Below, piece by piece: positions 35,174 through 45,357 of a stretch of 64,000 nucleotides of DNA. The DNA comes from Psychrobacter sp. LV10R520-6. Its GTDB lineage: Bacteria; Pseudomonadota; Gammaproteobacteria; Pseudomonadales; Moraxellaceae. The number at the start of each line of letters is the position of its first letter. Within the stretch, counting starts at the first letter, position 1. The position numbers and the translations under genes are program-made. Below the pieces are notes generated by a model. That model had not been told where the DNA came from. It ran no database searches and saw only the letters and a list, made by a program, of their open reading frames with translations. The stretch covers positions 2,170,001-2,234,000 of the forward strand of contig NZ_LT900024.1 in the NCBI RefSeq assembly GCF_900182925.1. The letters are read 5' to 3'.

Positions 35174-36538
35174 TTAATATTGCCATAATATCTCACCAAT
35201 AATCGCCACTAACTGCTTTGCAATCTTATCTTTGCTGGTCTTCTCAAGCGTGACCGTATCCTGTTCATAATTCTTAGCGAAAAATACCTGCATGGCATTA
35301 TCATCGCTGGCAAAGCCGATATCAGCGCGTGAGACATCATTGCAAGCAATCATATCTAAATCTTTTGCGACCAATTTACCGCGGGCATAATGTTCAACAT
35401 CTTGCGTTTCTGCGGCAAAGCCCACAACGAACAATTCTGGATGCGCAAGAGAGACTGTTGCTAAGATATCAGGGTTTTTCACCAAATCAAGACTCATAGT
35501 ATCTTGGGTTTTTTTGATTTTTTGCGGTGCGGCCTGCTCAGTACGATAGTCAGCGACCGCAGCGGTGGCAATAAAGATATCAGCTGGACGTGCGCTGCTA
35601 TGGCTAGCATCTATAGCTGAGCTGTTATGTTCTATATGGTCATGCGGCTCGCTATGACCATCACCGCAATCGCCATGTTCATGAGAATAGAGGTGCTCAT
35701 GCTCAACAGCAATTATAGATGGTAAAGCGACGTGCGTACCCGCCACACATTGCTGGGCGGCGATTAGCATTTCTTTAGCAGACAATACATCAATACGGGT
35801 GACGTTCAGCGGGGTCGGCAATGCCACTTTTCCGCCAGCAATCAAAATCACTTCTGCTCCACCTTCAACGCAGGCACGCGCTAAGGCAAAGCCCATTTTT
35901 CCTGAAGAATGGTTGGATAAATAGCGTACTGGATCAATCGCTTCAATAGTCGGTCCTGCAGTGATAACCACTCGTTTTCCAGTCAATAGCTGCGGAATCG
36001 TTTGCTGAGCGCTAAATAAACTTACCTCAGCCAATAACTGCTCAGGCTCAGGAAGGCGCCCTGCTCCCACATCACCGCAAGCCTGTTCACCACTTGCCGG
36101 CATGATAATTTGATAATTCATATCTCGCAAGGTTTGCACATTAAGAGTAACCGCCGGATGTGCCCACATTTGCTGATTCATTGCTGGTGCAATGATCACC
36201 GGAGCTGTGGTTGCCAGACAAACCGTTGTTAATAGATCATCTGCCATCCCCATCGCCAGCCGTGCTAAAGTATTGGCTGATGCCGGCGCAATGACCACCA
36301 GGTTTGCCCACTTGGCAAGTTCAATGTGACCCATACCCGCCTCGGCATGTTCATCAAGTAAAGAGGTATGCACCTCATTACCGGTCAAGGCTTGCAGCGT
36401 TAACGGCGTGATAAACGCTTGTGCGCCTGCGGTCATAATGACCCGCACCTCAAACCCAGCCTTGATCAAAAGACGGGCAAAAATAGCAGATTTATAAGCG
36501 GCAATACCGCCAGTGATAGCAAGCACAATATTTGACAT
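35174..36538 (-). CDS. coaBC: Bifunctional phosphopantothenoylcysteine decarboxylase/synthetase CoaBC with a His-rich insertion
   Basis: Makes 4'-phosphopantetheine in CoA synthesis. CoaC part (1-190): flavin-binding GGIAAYKSA, active-site PAMNQQMW (~121) and the catalytic Cys of ASGEQACGDVGAGRL. CoaB part (190-454): GPTIEAIDPVRYLSNHSSGKMG (~198) and the KIKK motif near 350. Between ~275 and ~312 lies an insertion with nine His residues plus Asp, Glu and a Cys (segments EHEH, SHEHG, HDHIEH), not expected in this enzyme. The rest is intact and reads in one frame. radC lies divergently 136 bases away, a common pairing (dfp/radC). Confidence 0.93.
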   Translation of the reverse strand: MSNIVLAITGGIAAYKSAIFARLLIKAGFEVRVIMTAGAQAFITPLTLQALTGNEVHTSLLDEHAEAGMGHIELAKWANLVVIAPASANTLARLAMGMADDLLTTVCLATTAPVIIAPAMNQQMWAHPAVTLNVQTLRDMNYQIIMPASGEQACGDVGAGRLPEPEQLLAEVSLFSAQQTIPQLLTGKRVVITAGPTIEAIDPVRYLSNHSSGKMGFALARACVEGGAEVILIAGGKVALPTPLNVTRIDVLSAKEMLIAAQQCVAGTHVALPSIIAVEHEHLYSHEHGDCGDGHSEPHDHIEHNSSAIDASHSSARPADIFIATAAVADYRTEQAAPQKIKKTQDTMSLDLVKNPDILATVSLAHPELFVVGFAAETQDVEHYARGKLVAKDLDMIACNDVSRADIGFASDDNAMQVFFAKNYEQDTVTLEKTSKDKIAKQLVAIIGEILWQY

Positions 36539-36673
36539 AAGCAGGACATCATTAACAGAAGAAGTTGAAAGATGAAAATTGCGCTTATAGTAACAATTAT
36601 GAGATAAGTTAGGTAAAGTTTTCCGTACTTATCTAAGGTTGATCCGTAACTAACCCATTATCAAGGAATAATA

Positions 36674-37357
36674 ATGGCCATTAAAGACTGGCACGAAGAT
36701 GACAGACCACGCGAAAAACTGCTGAAATTTGGCGCGGCTTCTCTTACTGACCCCGAAATCTTAGCCATATTTTTACGTACTGGCACTCAATCGCAATCAG
36801 CTATTGAGCTTGCTCGTCATTTAATTGAACAATTCGGCAGTCTGGCTGAGCTATTAGCCGCCCCCAAAGAGATTGTTCTTGCCTGTCACGGTATCGGCCC
36901 TGCCAAATATGCGCAGATGTTGGCCTCACTTGAGATGGGTACTCGCTATCTGGACAGTGAGCTCAAAACCGGTCAGGCCCTTGGACGCTCACAAGTAGTC
37001 AAGGATTATATCAGTACCCAATTGCGCGGTGAGCACCGTGAGGTTTTTGCCGTACTCTGTTTGGACAATGCGCTGAACCTGCTTAACTTCGAGATATTAT
37101 TTACTGGCGGCATCTCATCGTGCTCAGTCTGTATCAAGCATGTGCTACGCCATGCCATCAGTCACGCTGCCAGTCAGTTGATTGTCGCTCATAATCATCC
37201 GCATACTGATTCTCAGCCATCAACGGCAGACAATTTATTGACCTACGAGCTAAGAAAAGCCTGTGATTTACTAGATTTATCGCTGGTTGATCATATTATT
37301 GTTGGACGTAACGATACCTTATCTTATGCTGAAAACGGCCTAGCTCCTTTTAATTGA
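36674..37357 (+). CDS. radC: RadC-family JAB1/MPN metalloprotein
   Basis: 227-aa protein with the N-terminal helix-hairpin-helix-like UPF0758 domain (REKLLKFGAASLTDPEILAI, ~13-32) and a C-terminal JAMM/MPN domain with the metal motif HNHPHTDSQPSTAD (~174-187), where the usual Gly after HNHP is replaced by His; metal ligands His, His and Asp remain. RadC's cellular role is not settled. AAGGA lies about 9 bases before the ATG. Divergent from coaBC, as in many gammaproteobacteria. Confidence 0.93.
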   Translation: MAIKDWHEDDRPREKLLKFGAASLTDPEILAIFLRTGTQSQSAIELARHLIEQFGSLAELLAAPKEIVLACHGIGPAKYAQMLASLEMGTRYLDSELKTGQALGRSQVVKDYISTQLRGEHREVFAVLCLDNALNLLNFEILFTGGISSCSVCIKHVLRHAISHAASQLIVAHNHPHTDSQPSTADNLLTYELRKACDLLDLSLVDHIIVGRNDTLSYAENGLAPFN

Positions 37358-37621
37358 TGAGGGATCGTTAATAGGGTGCGCCCTAGTAGCTGATACATAT
37401 CATCGACACAGCGTAGCATTTTCGCTCTTGATAGTTATTGAGACACATTCCATATTAGTAGATAGTTTTATGTCTATGATTTATAGTAAAATTTAAGTTG
37501 TAGTTACCTTTTCTTACTGTTGCTTAACTTATTATTATTTAATAAATTACAGTCTCAGTTTTTTGAAACTTATTTATTTAACTTAAAATTCATTCTTTTA
37601 CATTTTGCTAAGGAGACAGCC

Positions 37622-40528
37622 ATGGCGATTGGCTTATTTATTTTGGCAGTACTCATTCAGTTAGCTGTCATCTTGGCCATCTTTTTAATGTCGTTATCAC
37701 GGGTCAGTGGTAGCATCGTTGCTATTATTACCGTAATAGTAACCGCCATTATAAGTCCATGGTCATTGATTTTAGGCATCCCGATAGCCCTGTTATGCCT
37801 AGTGCTGCTTATCACACCTATTCGCCAAGCGCTGCTTACCAAACCAGTATACAAAGCTTTAGGCGATGCGATGCCCAGTATGAGTGACACTGAACGTGAA
37901 GCTCTCGATGCTGGTACTAGCTGGTGGGAAAAAGAGCTGTTTATGGGCGCACCGAACTGGGATACCTTTGCTGATTATCCTTATCCGCAGCTATCAGAAG
38001 AAGAACAGAGCTTTATTGATAATGAAGTTGAGCAACTATGCACTATGCTCGATGAATGGAAAATTCATCACGAAGAAAAGGATCTATCACCTAAAGCATG
38101 GCAATTTATCAAAGATAAGGGCATTTTGGGTTTAATTATTCCCAAAGAATACGGCGGCCTACAATTTACCTCTTATGCTCAAAGTCGTGTTATGAGTAAG
38201 ATTGCATCGCGTTCACCGACCGCAGCAGTCAGCTGTATGGTGCCAAACTCGCTCGGTCCTGGCGAATTACTCATGCATTACGGTACGGACGCGCAAAAAG
38301 AGCGCTGGTTGCCGGGGCTTGCCAAAGGTGACGAGATTCCCTGCTTTGGTCTGACTGGCCCTGAAGCCGGTTCGGATGCTGGTGCAATTCCTGATACTGG
38401 AGTAGTGTGTTACGGCATCCATGATGGCGAGCAGACGCTTGGTCTACGTATGAATTTCTCTAAACGTTGGATTACCTTGGCCCCTATCGCTACGGTAGTC
38501 GGTTTGGCATTTAAAATGCATGACCCAGAAGGGCTGCTCGGTGATGCTAGCAAAGTCGATTATGGCATTACTTGTGCCTTGGTTCCTGCCGATCACAAGG
38601 GGGTTGTCATAGGCCCACGGCATTATCCAAGTGGCTCGCCGTTTATGAACGGTACAGTTGATGGCAAGGATGTTTTTATCCCTCTAGACTACATCATTGG
38701 TGGCGTTGAGAACGCGGGTCGCGGTTGGCGCATGCTGATGGAATGCCTTGGCGTTGGTCGCGGTATTTCATTACCAGCGCTATCGACCTCAGCTAGCGGG
38801 ATGACTTACTTGTCGGTTGGTGCGTTTGCCAAAGTTCGCGAGCAATTTAAAATATCCGTTGGTAAATTCGAAGGCGTGCAAGATGCTACTAGTCGTATTG
38901 CCAGCCAAACCTATATGTTGGAGGCCTTCCGCCACTTAGTCAACTGCGGATTGAACCAAGGTGGTACGCCATCGGTTATGACCGCGATGGCAAAATATTA
39001 CGCCACCGAAACCATGCGTGAAGTCGTAAACGATGGTATGGATGTGGTTGGTGGCCGCGCCATTCAAATGGGTCCGCGGAACTTTTTAGCCATTCCTTAT
39101 CAAGCCATTCCGGTTTCCATTACCGTTGAGGGCGCGAATATTCTAACCCGTTCTTTGATGATCTTTGGCCAAGGCGCGATGCGTTGCCATCCGTATCTAT
39201 TCGATGAATTGCAACTGCTGCAAAGCGAAGATAAAGCGGGCGCACTTAAGGAATTTGATGTTTTATTCTTTAAACATCTAGGCTATACCTTTAATCGCGG
39301 TGCCAAAGCCTTTATCGCAGGTTATGTCGGTGGTAGCAACGATGCGCCAAGCTTTGCTGATAAATTTACTCGTCCTTACTATAAACATATCAACCGCTTA
39401 AGTGCCAGTTTTGCCCTCACGGCCGACATGGCATTAGGCTTACTTGCGGGTGATTTGAAGCGTAAAGAGATGCTCTCTGGCCGCTTAGCTGACATTCATA
39501 GCCATTTATTTATTGCAACGGCTATCCTACAGTTTTATGAGCATGGCAGTAAATCAGAAGCCGAACGCTTGCATGCTGAAGTTGCGCTACAAAGCAGTCT
39601 TTATACTATTCAAGAAGCGTTTGTGTCCTTCTTTGCCAACTTCCCCAATCGCATGGCAGCCAATGTGGTCAGCTTTGTGACCTTCCCTAGTGGTCGTATC
39701 TTTACCCCAGCCAGTGATGAGCTTAAACGCCAATTGGGGGATACTTTTATGGATGACTTTGCAGCCAACCCATTCCGCGATTATCTCAAAACTATGGTGT
39801 ACTACAATACCGATCCTGAAGATGTTACTGGACGCATGGAGCATGCTTATCAAACGCTACTTGAGGTGGAACCCTTGTGGCAGAAGTTTAAAAAAGCCGA
39901 GCATAAAGGTAGCTTTGAAGGGTTAACCTTTGAAGATCATGTGGTGCAGGCCAGCCAAGATGGTGATATCACCGAAGAAGAAGCTGAACAACTGATTAGA
40001 TATAATGCGCTACGTTTTGATTCATTATTGACCGATGTTTTCGATGAGCACTTGCTAAATGCTCAAAAACGCACCAATCCGCATAGTTTAGAGAATGCCG
40101 TTCATAAATTGACTGATTATGCTCAGCTCAAAAATGATGCGCAAATTAAGAACGGCACGCCAGCAAAAGACGACGCGATAACTGACAATGTAGAAGCAAC
40201 CACAAATATCCATGAACAAACTGGCGATGCCAATCCCGACCATGGTTATGAAACGGATGGCGACGTCAAAATGGTAGACGAGCAAGACACGACGCAAGAG
40301 ATTAAGGCACAAACTAACTTTGGCGAGGTCAATCCTGATGCAGAAGCGCTAAATCCTCGCCATCGTGACGCTGAGTCAACTCTGAGTGAACGTATGAGCT
40401 ACAACCACAGTAAAGCTAAGGCTGACTCTGATAGACTAAATAACTTAGAGTCAAACTCTACAGAGTCTAAAACAGATGTCTTCGAGGATGACAAAATAGA
40501 CCAAGATATGTCTGACAATTCTAAATAG
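37622..40528 (+). CDS. fadE: Acyl-CoA dehydrogenase FadE
   Basis: First enzyme of fatty-acid beta-oxidation; oxidises acyl-CoA with FAD, likely membrane bound. Start ATG at 37622 follows AAGGAG by 8 bases; an upstream in-frame start at 37520 has no such site. N-terminal membrane segments (~1-75), acyl-CoA dehydrogenase N and middle domains (FGLTGPEAGSDAGA, ~245-258) and C-terminal domains to ~835 match the FadE type (E. coli 814 aa). Residues ~835-968 are an added acidic Asn/Asp/Glu/Ser/Thr-rich tail with no domain. Motif GVGRGISLPALSTSASG (~375) is as in FadE. A strong terminator follows. Confidence 0.93.
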   Translation: MAIGLFILAVLIQLAVILAIFLMSLSRVSGSIVAIITVIVTAIISPWSLILGIPIALLCLVLLITPIRQALLTKPVYKALGDAMPSMSDTEREALDAGTSWWEKELFMGAPNWDTFADYPYPQLSEEEQSFIDNEVEQLCTMLDEWKIHHEEKDLSPKAWQFIKDKGILGLIIPKEYGGLQFTSYAQSRVMSKIASRSPTAAVSCMVPNSLGPGELLMHYGTDAQKERWLPGLAKGDEIPCFGLTGPEAGSDAGAIPDTGVVCYGIHDGEQTLGLRMNFSKRWITLAPIATVVGLAFKMHDPEGLLGDASKVDYGITCALVPADHKGVVIGPRHYPSGSPFMNGTVDGKDVFIPLDYIIGGVENAGRGWRMLMECLGVGRGISLPALSTSASGMTYLSVGAFAKVREQFKISVGKFEGVQDATSRIASQTYMLEAFRHLVNCGLNQGGTPSVMTAMAKYYATETMREVVNDGMDVVGGRAIQMGPRNFLAIPYQAIPVSITVEGANILTRSLMIFGQGAMRCHPYLFDELQLLQSEDKAGALKEFDVLFFKHLGYTFNRGAKAFIAGYVGGSNDAPSFADKFTRPYYKHINRLSASFALTADMALGLLAGDLKRKEMLSGRLADIHSHLFIATAILQFYEHGSKSEAERLHAEVALQSSLYTIQEAFVSFFANFPNRMAANVVSFVTFPSGRIFTPASDELKRQLGDTFMDDFAANPFRDYLKTMVYYNTDPEDVTGRMEHAYQTLLEVEPLWQKFKKAEHKGSFEGLTFEDHVVQASQDGDITEEEAEQLIRYNALRFDSLLTDVFDEHLLNAQKRTNPHSLENAVHKLTDYAQLKNDAQIKNGTPAKDDAITDNVEATTNIHEQTGDANPDHGYETDGDVKMVDEQDTTQEIKAQTNFGEVNPDAEALNPRHRDAESTLSERMSYNHSKAKADSDRLNNLESNSTESKTDVFEDDKIDQDMSDNSK

Positions 40529-40644
40529 CATGACGGATTAAGCCGTGAAAAAGATGACAAAGCATAAGATTTAAACCATCTTGTAGGCTCAAAATCTACC
40601 CGCGTAAAAGCGACAAGAACCAAAACGACGACCATAAAATAACA

Positions 40645-40680
40645 AGCAAGATTGCCGACCTTGGCAATCTTGCTTTTTTA
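40645..40680 (+). terminator. Rho-independent terminator after fadE
   Basis: Perfect 12-bp stem AGCAAGATTGCC (40645-40656) / GGCAATCTTGCT (40663-40674), loop GACCTT, then T run. Confidence 0.92.
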
Positions 40681-40902
40681 TGGCTGATTTTTTCTCTTTT
40701 ATGGGGTAAAATTTCTTAATTTATAAAAAAATCTTGCAGCGTCCCTAACAATTATTTTATATTGTCCTCGAAAATGTGACACTAAGTGACAGACCAAAAA
40801 TTTATGAACATAGCAAGAGCAGTAATGGGGCAAAAACTCATAATCGCATTGATTTAAGGTTTGAGCCTGCTACTGAGAGTTATGTAACCAAAGGATATCT
40901 TT
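40681..40902. other. Spacer before the dicarboxylate symporter
   Basis: About 220 bases between the fadE terminator and the symporter start. It holds only the leader of that gene, with AAAGGATA near 40892-40898 as ribosome binding site; no regulatory motif was recognised. Confidence 0.5.
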
Positions 40903-42279
40903 ATGTGGAAAAATATGGGACTGACGGGCAAGATTATTGTTGCCATGGCGCTCGGTATCATACTGGGTTTATTTTTGAATTATTCCGGATTAAATAGCGT
41001 CGGCGGTTTTGTTAATACTTATATAACCGATGGATTTTTTGCCATTATCGGTAAGTTATTTGTCAACTCTCTCAAAATGCTGGTCGTACCCTTAGTGCTA
41101 ATCTCGCTGATTTGCGGGGTGTGCGGCATCGGTGATATCCGCTTATTAGGACGTATTGGCGGCAAGACTTTTTTAATCTACATGATGACTACCGCCTTAG
41201 CAATTGCGACCGCGATTGGCCTTGGGATACTATTTGGTATCGGTAAAGGTATGAATATCGAAACCGAAGCAGCATTCGAAGCAGCATCAGCGCCACCCCT
41301 TCTCGATGTATTTTCTAATATTATCCCCTCCAATCCCATCAGTGCGATGGCAAATGGCGATATGTTGTCGATTATCTTCTTTGCTATCTTAGTCGGCGTC
41401 AGTATTTTGATGGTCGGTAAGCCAGCTAAAGGCTTAGTGCAAAGCTTAGAGCTCATCAATGAAGTCATCTTAAAGATGGTGACTATTATTATGAACCTAG
41501 CACCCTACGGTGTATTTGCGCTATTAACCACAGCAATGGCTGAATTGGGATTAGACTTGATTTGGTCATTACTCGGTTATGTGGCGGTATTGGTCGGCTC
41601 GCTTGCTTTCCATTTCTTTATTACTATGATGATAGTTCTCAAGCTGTTTTCAGGGTTATCCATCAGAACCTTTTTGACCAAAATGCGTGAAGTACAGATT
41701 TTTGCATTTAGTACCTCAAGCTCGAACGCCACTATTCCTATTACCTTGCGCACGGTTACTAAACGCATGGGCGTTGATAACTCAGTAGCTTCGTTTACCG
41801 TTCCTTTTGGTGCAACCATCAACATGGATGGTACGGCTATCATGCAAGGTACGGCGACTATTTTCATTGCCAATATCTATGGTATCGACTTAGGCATTGC
41901 TGAATATCTAACCGTTATTTTAATGTCAGTACTTGCCTCTGTCGGTACGGCTGGTGTCCCAGGTGTTGGTCTCATTATGCTATCGATGGTGTTTGCGCAA
42001 GTCGGCTTACCCATCGAAGGTATCGGCCTTATCTTAGGTGTGGATCGTATTCTTGACATGTTACGTACCGCAGTGAACGTTGGCGGCGATGCGGCTGTCA
42101 CGACCATTGTGGCAAAATCAGAAGGTAAAATGGATTTGGCAATTTATAACGATCCAGATGCTGGTTCAAAAGAAGTATTCGATGGTCATATTGATGAAGA
42201 TAACGAGCGTGAATTCTCGGAAGTCTTTAGCGATGGTGTGATGGGCAGTGAATACGATGATATTGATCGACATAAATAG
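40903..42279 (+). CDS. Dicarboxylate/amino acid:cation symporter (DAACS family)
   Basis: Secondary transporter of the GltP/DctA/SstT family (458 aa). It has about eight membrane segments and two helical hairpins. The family motif region AFSTSSSNATIPITL (~265-279, hairpin HP1 serine-rich) and FGATINMDGTA (~305-315, conserved NMDGT) are intact, as is VGTAGVPGVGLIMLSMVF (~348) of HP2. Substrate among glutamate, aspartate, succinate or serine/threonine is not decided by these motifs. AAGGA with 8-base spacing precedes ATG. A strong terminator follows. Confidence 0.92.
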   Translation: MWKNMGLTGKIIVAMALGIILGLFLNYSGLNSVGGFVNTYITDGFFAIIGKLFVNSLKMLVVPLVLISLICGVCGIGDIRLLGRIGGKTFLIYMMTTALAIATAIGLGILFGIGKGMNIETEAAFEAASAPPLLDVFSNIIPSNPISAMANGDMLSIIFFAILVGVSILMVGKPAKGLVQSLELINEVILKMVTIIMNLAPYGVFALLTTAMAELGLDLIWSLLGYVAVLVGSLAFHFFITMMIVLKLFSGLSIRTFLTKMREVQIFAFSTSSSNATIPITLRTVTKRMGVDNSVASFTVPFGATINMDGTAIMQGTATIFIANIYGIDLGIAEYLTVILMSVLASVGTAGVPGVGLIMLSMVFAQVGLPIEGIGLILGVDRILDMLRTAVNVGGDAAVTTIVAKSEGKMDLAIYNDPDAGSKEVFDGHIDEDNEREFSEVFSDGVMGSEYDDIDRHK

Positions 42280-42313
42280 GTAACGCTCAATACCTATTTG
42301 TCAGAAATTAAAC

Positions 42314-42346
42314 AAAACCCCCAGCCGATATGACTGGGGGTTTTTA
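42314..42346. terminator. Terminator after the DAACS symporter
   Basis: Perfect 11-bp stem AAAACCCCCAG (42314-42324) / CTGGGGGTTTT (42334-42344), then T run. Because the other strand also ends in a T run (AAAA on left), it may also serve the TSUP gene ending at 42398. Confidence 0.9.
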
Positions 42347-42397
42347 TTGAGATAAGGGTTTATAAAGAGTGTTTTACTTACCAATAATTTTATTGTC

Positions 42398-43153
42398 TTA
42401 ACCAAAGACGTATTTAGTCACCATCGCTAGGCACACCAATACAATCATAGGACGAATCAGCTTGCTGCCACCCTTTACCACCATATGCGAGCCAAAGTAC
42501 GCGCCTATCGTCTGACCGACCATCATCGCCAAACCTACTTTCCAAAGTACATTACCGCCTAAAATAAAAAATATCAGTGAACCAATATTAGTAGATAAGT
42601 TCAGCACCTTTGCTGCACCCGTGGCTTCAATAATTTGCCGACCACGCAAAGCCACATTACCCAGCGCAAAGAACATACCCGTGCCTGGACCCATATAGCC
42701 ATCGTAAAAACCAATTAAAGGCGCAGCAACCTTTTGCCACACGCCTTCACTGATACGAGGCGCTGCTTCTACTTCGCCAAGTTTGGGTGCAAATAAAGTA
42801 TAAATACCGATAGCCGCAATCAAAAATGGAATCAGTTTTTCCAAAAAATCAGGTGGCGATAATTGCACTGCGATTGAGCCGATAATAGAACCAATAAAAG
42901 CGGCGATGATGGCCATTTTAATGCGCTTGGGCTTGACGACGCCTTTTCTAATCATGGTAATGGACGCCGCCAATGCCCCTGATGCGGCTTGTAGCTTATT
43001 GGTGCCCAAAGTCAAAACTGGCGGAATATTAGCAAGCAGCATCGCTGGAATGGTAAGCAATCCGCCACCGCCAGCAATGGCGTCGATAAAACCAGCGAGC
43101 GCTGCCACTGCGGTAAGCATTAAAATAATCTCTAAAGAGAGCGATACATCCAT
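42398..43153 (-). CDS. TSUP/TauE-SafE family membrane transporter
   Basis: 251-aa protein with eight hydrophobic segments and the family repeats GFIDAIAGGGGLLTIPAMLL (~20-39) and GFYDGYMGPGTGMFFALGNV (~148-167). The pattern GGGGLLTIP is typical of the YfcA-like TSUP branch. Substrate unknown. Convergent with the DAACS gene. No operon partner; a 0.9-kb gap lies upstream. Confidence 0.88.
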   Translation of the reverse strand: MDVSLSLEIILMLTAVAALAGFIDAIAGGGGLLTIPAMLLANIPPVLTLGTNKLQAASGALAASITMIRKGVVKPKRIKMAIIAAFIGSIIGSIAVQLSPPDFLEKLIPFLIAAIGIYTLFAPKLGEVEAAPRISEGVWQKVAAPLIGFYDGYMGPGTGMFFALGNVALRGRQIIEATGAAKVLNLSTNIGSLIFFILGGNVLWKVGLAMMVGQTIGAYFGSHMVVKGGSKLIRPMIVLVCLAMVTKYVFG

Positions 43154-44066
43154 GAAGCTGGCCTTAAAAAAATTTTGAGGATAATAATCTTAACAAACAG
43201 TGCAAAGATGCCGTAGAATATAGTCAATCAACACGTCTCAATAGCAATGATACTCGTAAAAATAATGTCACATTATAAACACTCAGAGGCTATAGTGAAT
43301 CCAATTCGGAAACGGTCAGTGCTACTGGGATGCTACTGTAACAAACGTTTTGCAGCCTCTGTCCCGCTAGCAGCAGCACGCAAGAAAAATTTATACCAGT
43401 AGCACGCTGCTATAAGTGACTCTTACTTTAAGTGACTCTCTTTTATTTTTACTCGACTATATGTGCTAAAAGAAGTGGTAAACAAAATAACAAACCAAAT
43501 GAAAGACAAAAGCGGTCAATTATAAAGATGAACTCGTAAAAACAACTAAAAATTTAATAAAGTCTGCTAAATTTGTCGTATCGTTACTTTAATATAAAAG
43601 TGCTACAAGCATATCGAGTGTAAGCTATACCATAGCAAGTTCAAATGACACAGTAGTGTAAATATAGAACGATGACTATAGATTTTTTATACTGTCCTTT
43701 AGCATCATCATATTATCGCTTTGTGTTCCATAACGAGGGTTATTGGCTACTTTTCCAAACGTACCAGCAGACGCTATCGGCTTTTACCCTATTAGATCGC
43801 TTTACGACAATCATATAGCTTGTAGGAAAGAAGAGATAAATATTAAAGATGTTGAATAGGATATAACCGTTCTATTCCTAATTTTATCTTTGTAATAACG
43901 CCATTTTTAGCAAGCCACCGTGCGCCGCTTACGGTGCCGATTTAACGCATTTTATTGTCTATATTGATAATACTATGAGAAACTGAGACAAATATTCGGT
44001 GACGTTGCAAAACGTTAGTAGAAGACCGCTTGAGTTTACAGTATATATTTAACCAATGAGGATGAC
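43154..44066. other. Long intergenic stretch (0.9 kb), no gene recognised
   Basis: No plausible coding frame on either strand; frames are interrupted frequently. It probably contains promoters for the TSUP gene and for nhaA. The part at about 43287-43440, with GGTCAGTGCTACTGGGAT and several short TAGCAGC/GCTGCTA-type inverted bits, is more GC-rich and looks like an intergenic repeat, but I cannot confirm copies elsewhere. nhaA has GAGGA about 8 bases before its ATG. Confidence 0.4.
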
Positions 44067-45266
44067 ATGGCAATACGAAGAGTTAAGGCATTTTTTGAAT
44101 TTGAGTCGGCAGGCGGAATCGTCTTAGCATTGGTTGCCATTGCCGCCATGATCATTGCCAATACCCCCCTCAATGTGTGGTACGAGTCCTTTATTCACGC
44201 GCCAGTCGCCATTCGTATCGGTGATTTTGAGATTGCCAAAGACGCCAGTCACTGGATTAACGATGGCTTAATGGCGATTTTCTTTTTTTTGGTGGGACTT
44301 GAGCTCAAGCGGGAAGTTTTAATCGGTGAGCTGTCTAACGTCAAGCAGATTATCTTACCTGCCGGCGCGGCACTTGGCGGCATGATCATGCCTGCGATCG
44401 TCTACATACTCTTTAACTATAACAACCCTGAATATTGGAAAGGTTGGGCGATTCCAGCAGCGACTGATATTGCCTTTGCGATAGGTATTCTAAGCTTACT
44501 TGGCAACCGCGTACCAAACTCGTTAAAAGTATTTTTAGTCTCGATTGCGATTTTTGATGATATTGGTGCGATTTTAATTATCGCTTTGTTTTATACCAGT
44601 GACTTATCGTTGGGCTCACTTGCCCTCGCAGGTCTATGTCTACCGTTGTTATATCTACTCAACCGCCGCAACGTCACCAGCATCACCCCCTATCTGCTTA
44701 TTGGCGTCATCATGTGGATTGCGGTGCTCAAATCCGGTATTCATGCGACTTTAGCAGGCGTGGTATTGGCACTATTTATCCCTATGTTTGATCGTACCGA
44801 TCCTGAGCACTCACCGCTTGAGGAACTGGAACATGACCTACAAAACACCGTGTCCTTTGGTATTCTGCCGCTGTTTGCTTTTGCTAATGCTGGTATTTCA
44901 TTAAAAGGTGCAGGCGTTGCTGAATTGTTCCATTCCGTACCACTTGGTATTGCCGCCGGTCTATTCCTCGGTAAGCAAATAGGCGTGATGTTGATGTGCT
45001 GGCTCATCTTTAAGCTCGGCATCTCAAAAATGCCCAATGGTATGAACTTTAAACAAATCTATGGTGCGGCATTATTATGCGGTGTGGGCTTTACCATGAG
45101 TTTGTTCATTGGCGGCTTAGCGTTTGGCGGTGCTACCCTACTATTTGATGAACGTTTGGGTATCATTATGGGCTCAATCGTGTCTGGTATTGCCGGCTAT
45201 ATCATGCTCAAAGTAACGCTAAAAGATAATGTTACCAACACCTCAGTAGACTTAACGCGTCATTAA
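44067..45266 (+). CDS. nhaA: Na+/H+ antiporter NhaA
   Basis: Electrogenic sodium/proton antiporter for pH and Na+ homeostasis (399 aa, E. coli 388 aa). Family features: [25 protein letters not shown] (~67-92), the [15 protein letters not shown] segment (~131-145), and the paired Asp in FDDIGAI (~164-170) that bind Na+/H+. About 12 membrane segments are seen. AATGAGGATGAC before ATG gives a good ribosome binding site. No nhaR-like regulator adjoins. Confidence 0.95.
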   Translation: MAIRRVKAFFEFESAGGIVLALVAIAAMIIANTPLNVWYESFIHAPVAIRIGDFEIAKDASHWINDGLMAIFFFLVGLELKREVLIGELSNVKQIILPAGAALGGMIMPAIVYILFNYNNPEYWKGWAIPAATDIAFAIGILSLLGNRVPNSLKVFLVSIAIFDDIGAILIIALFYTSDLSLGSLALAGLCLPLLYLLNRRNVTSITPYLLIGVIMWIAVLKSGIHATLAGVVLALFIPMFDRTDPEHSPLEELEHDLQNTVSFGILPLFAFANAGISLKGAGVAELFHSVPLGIAAGLFLGKQIGVMLMCWLIFKLGISKMPNGMNFKQIYGAALLCGVGFTMSLFIGGLAFGGATLLFDERLGIIMGSIVSGIAGYIMLKVTLKDNVTNTSVDLTRH

Positions 45267-45293
45267 TAGCGATTCGTCATTTTTGGCTTAGCG

Positions 45294-45323
45294 TTTTTAG
45301 CTTAGGACTTTTTAGCTTAGGAC
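45294..45323. repeat. 15-bp tandem duplication after nhaA
   Basis: TTTTTAGCTTAGGAC occurs twice in tandem (45294-45308, 45309-45323), with a third partial copy (TTAGCG, TTTAAA) around it. It lies between nhaA and the lipoprotein relic. Probably neutral. Confidence 0.75.
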
Positions 45324-45357
45324 TTTTAAATTGTTTAGACTGTCGTAGGAGACGATT

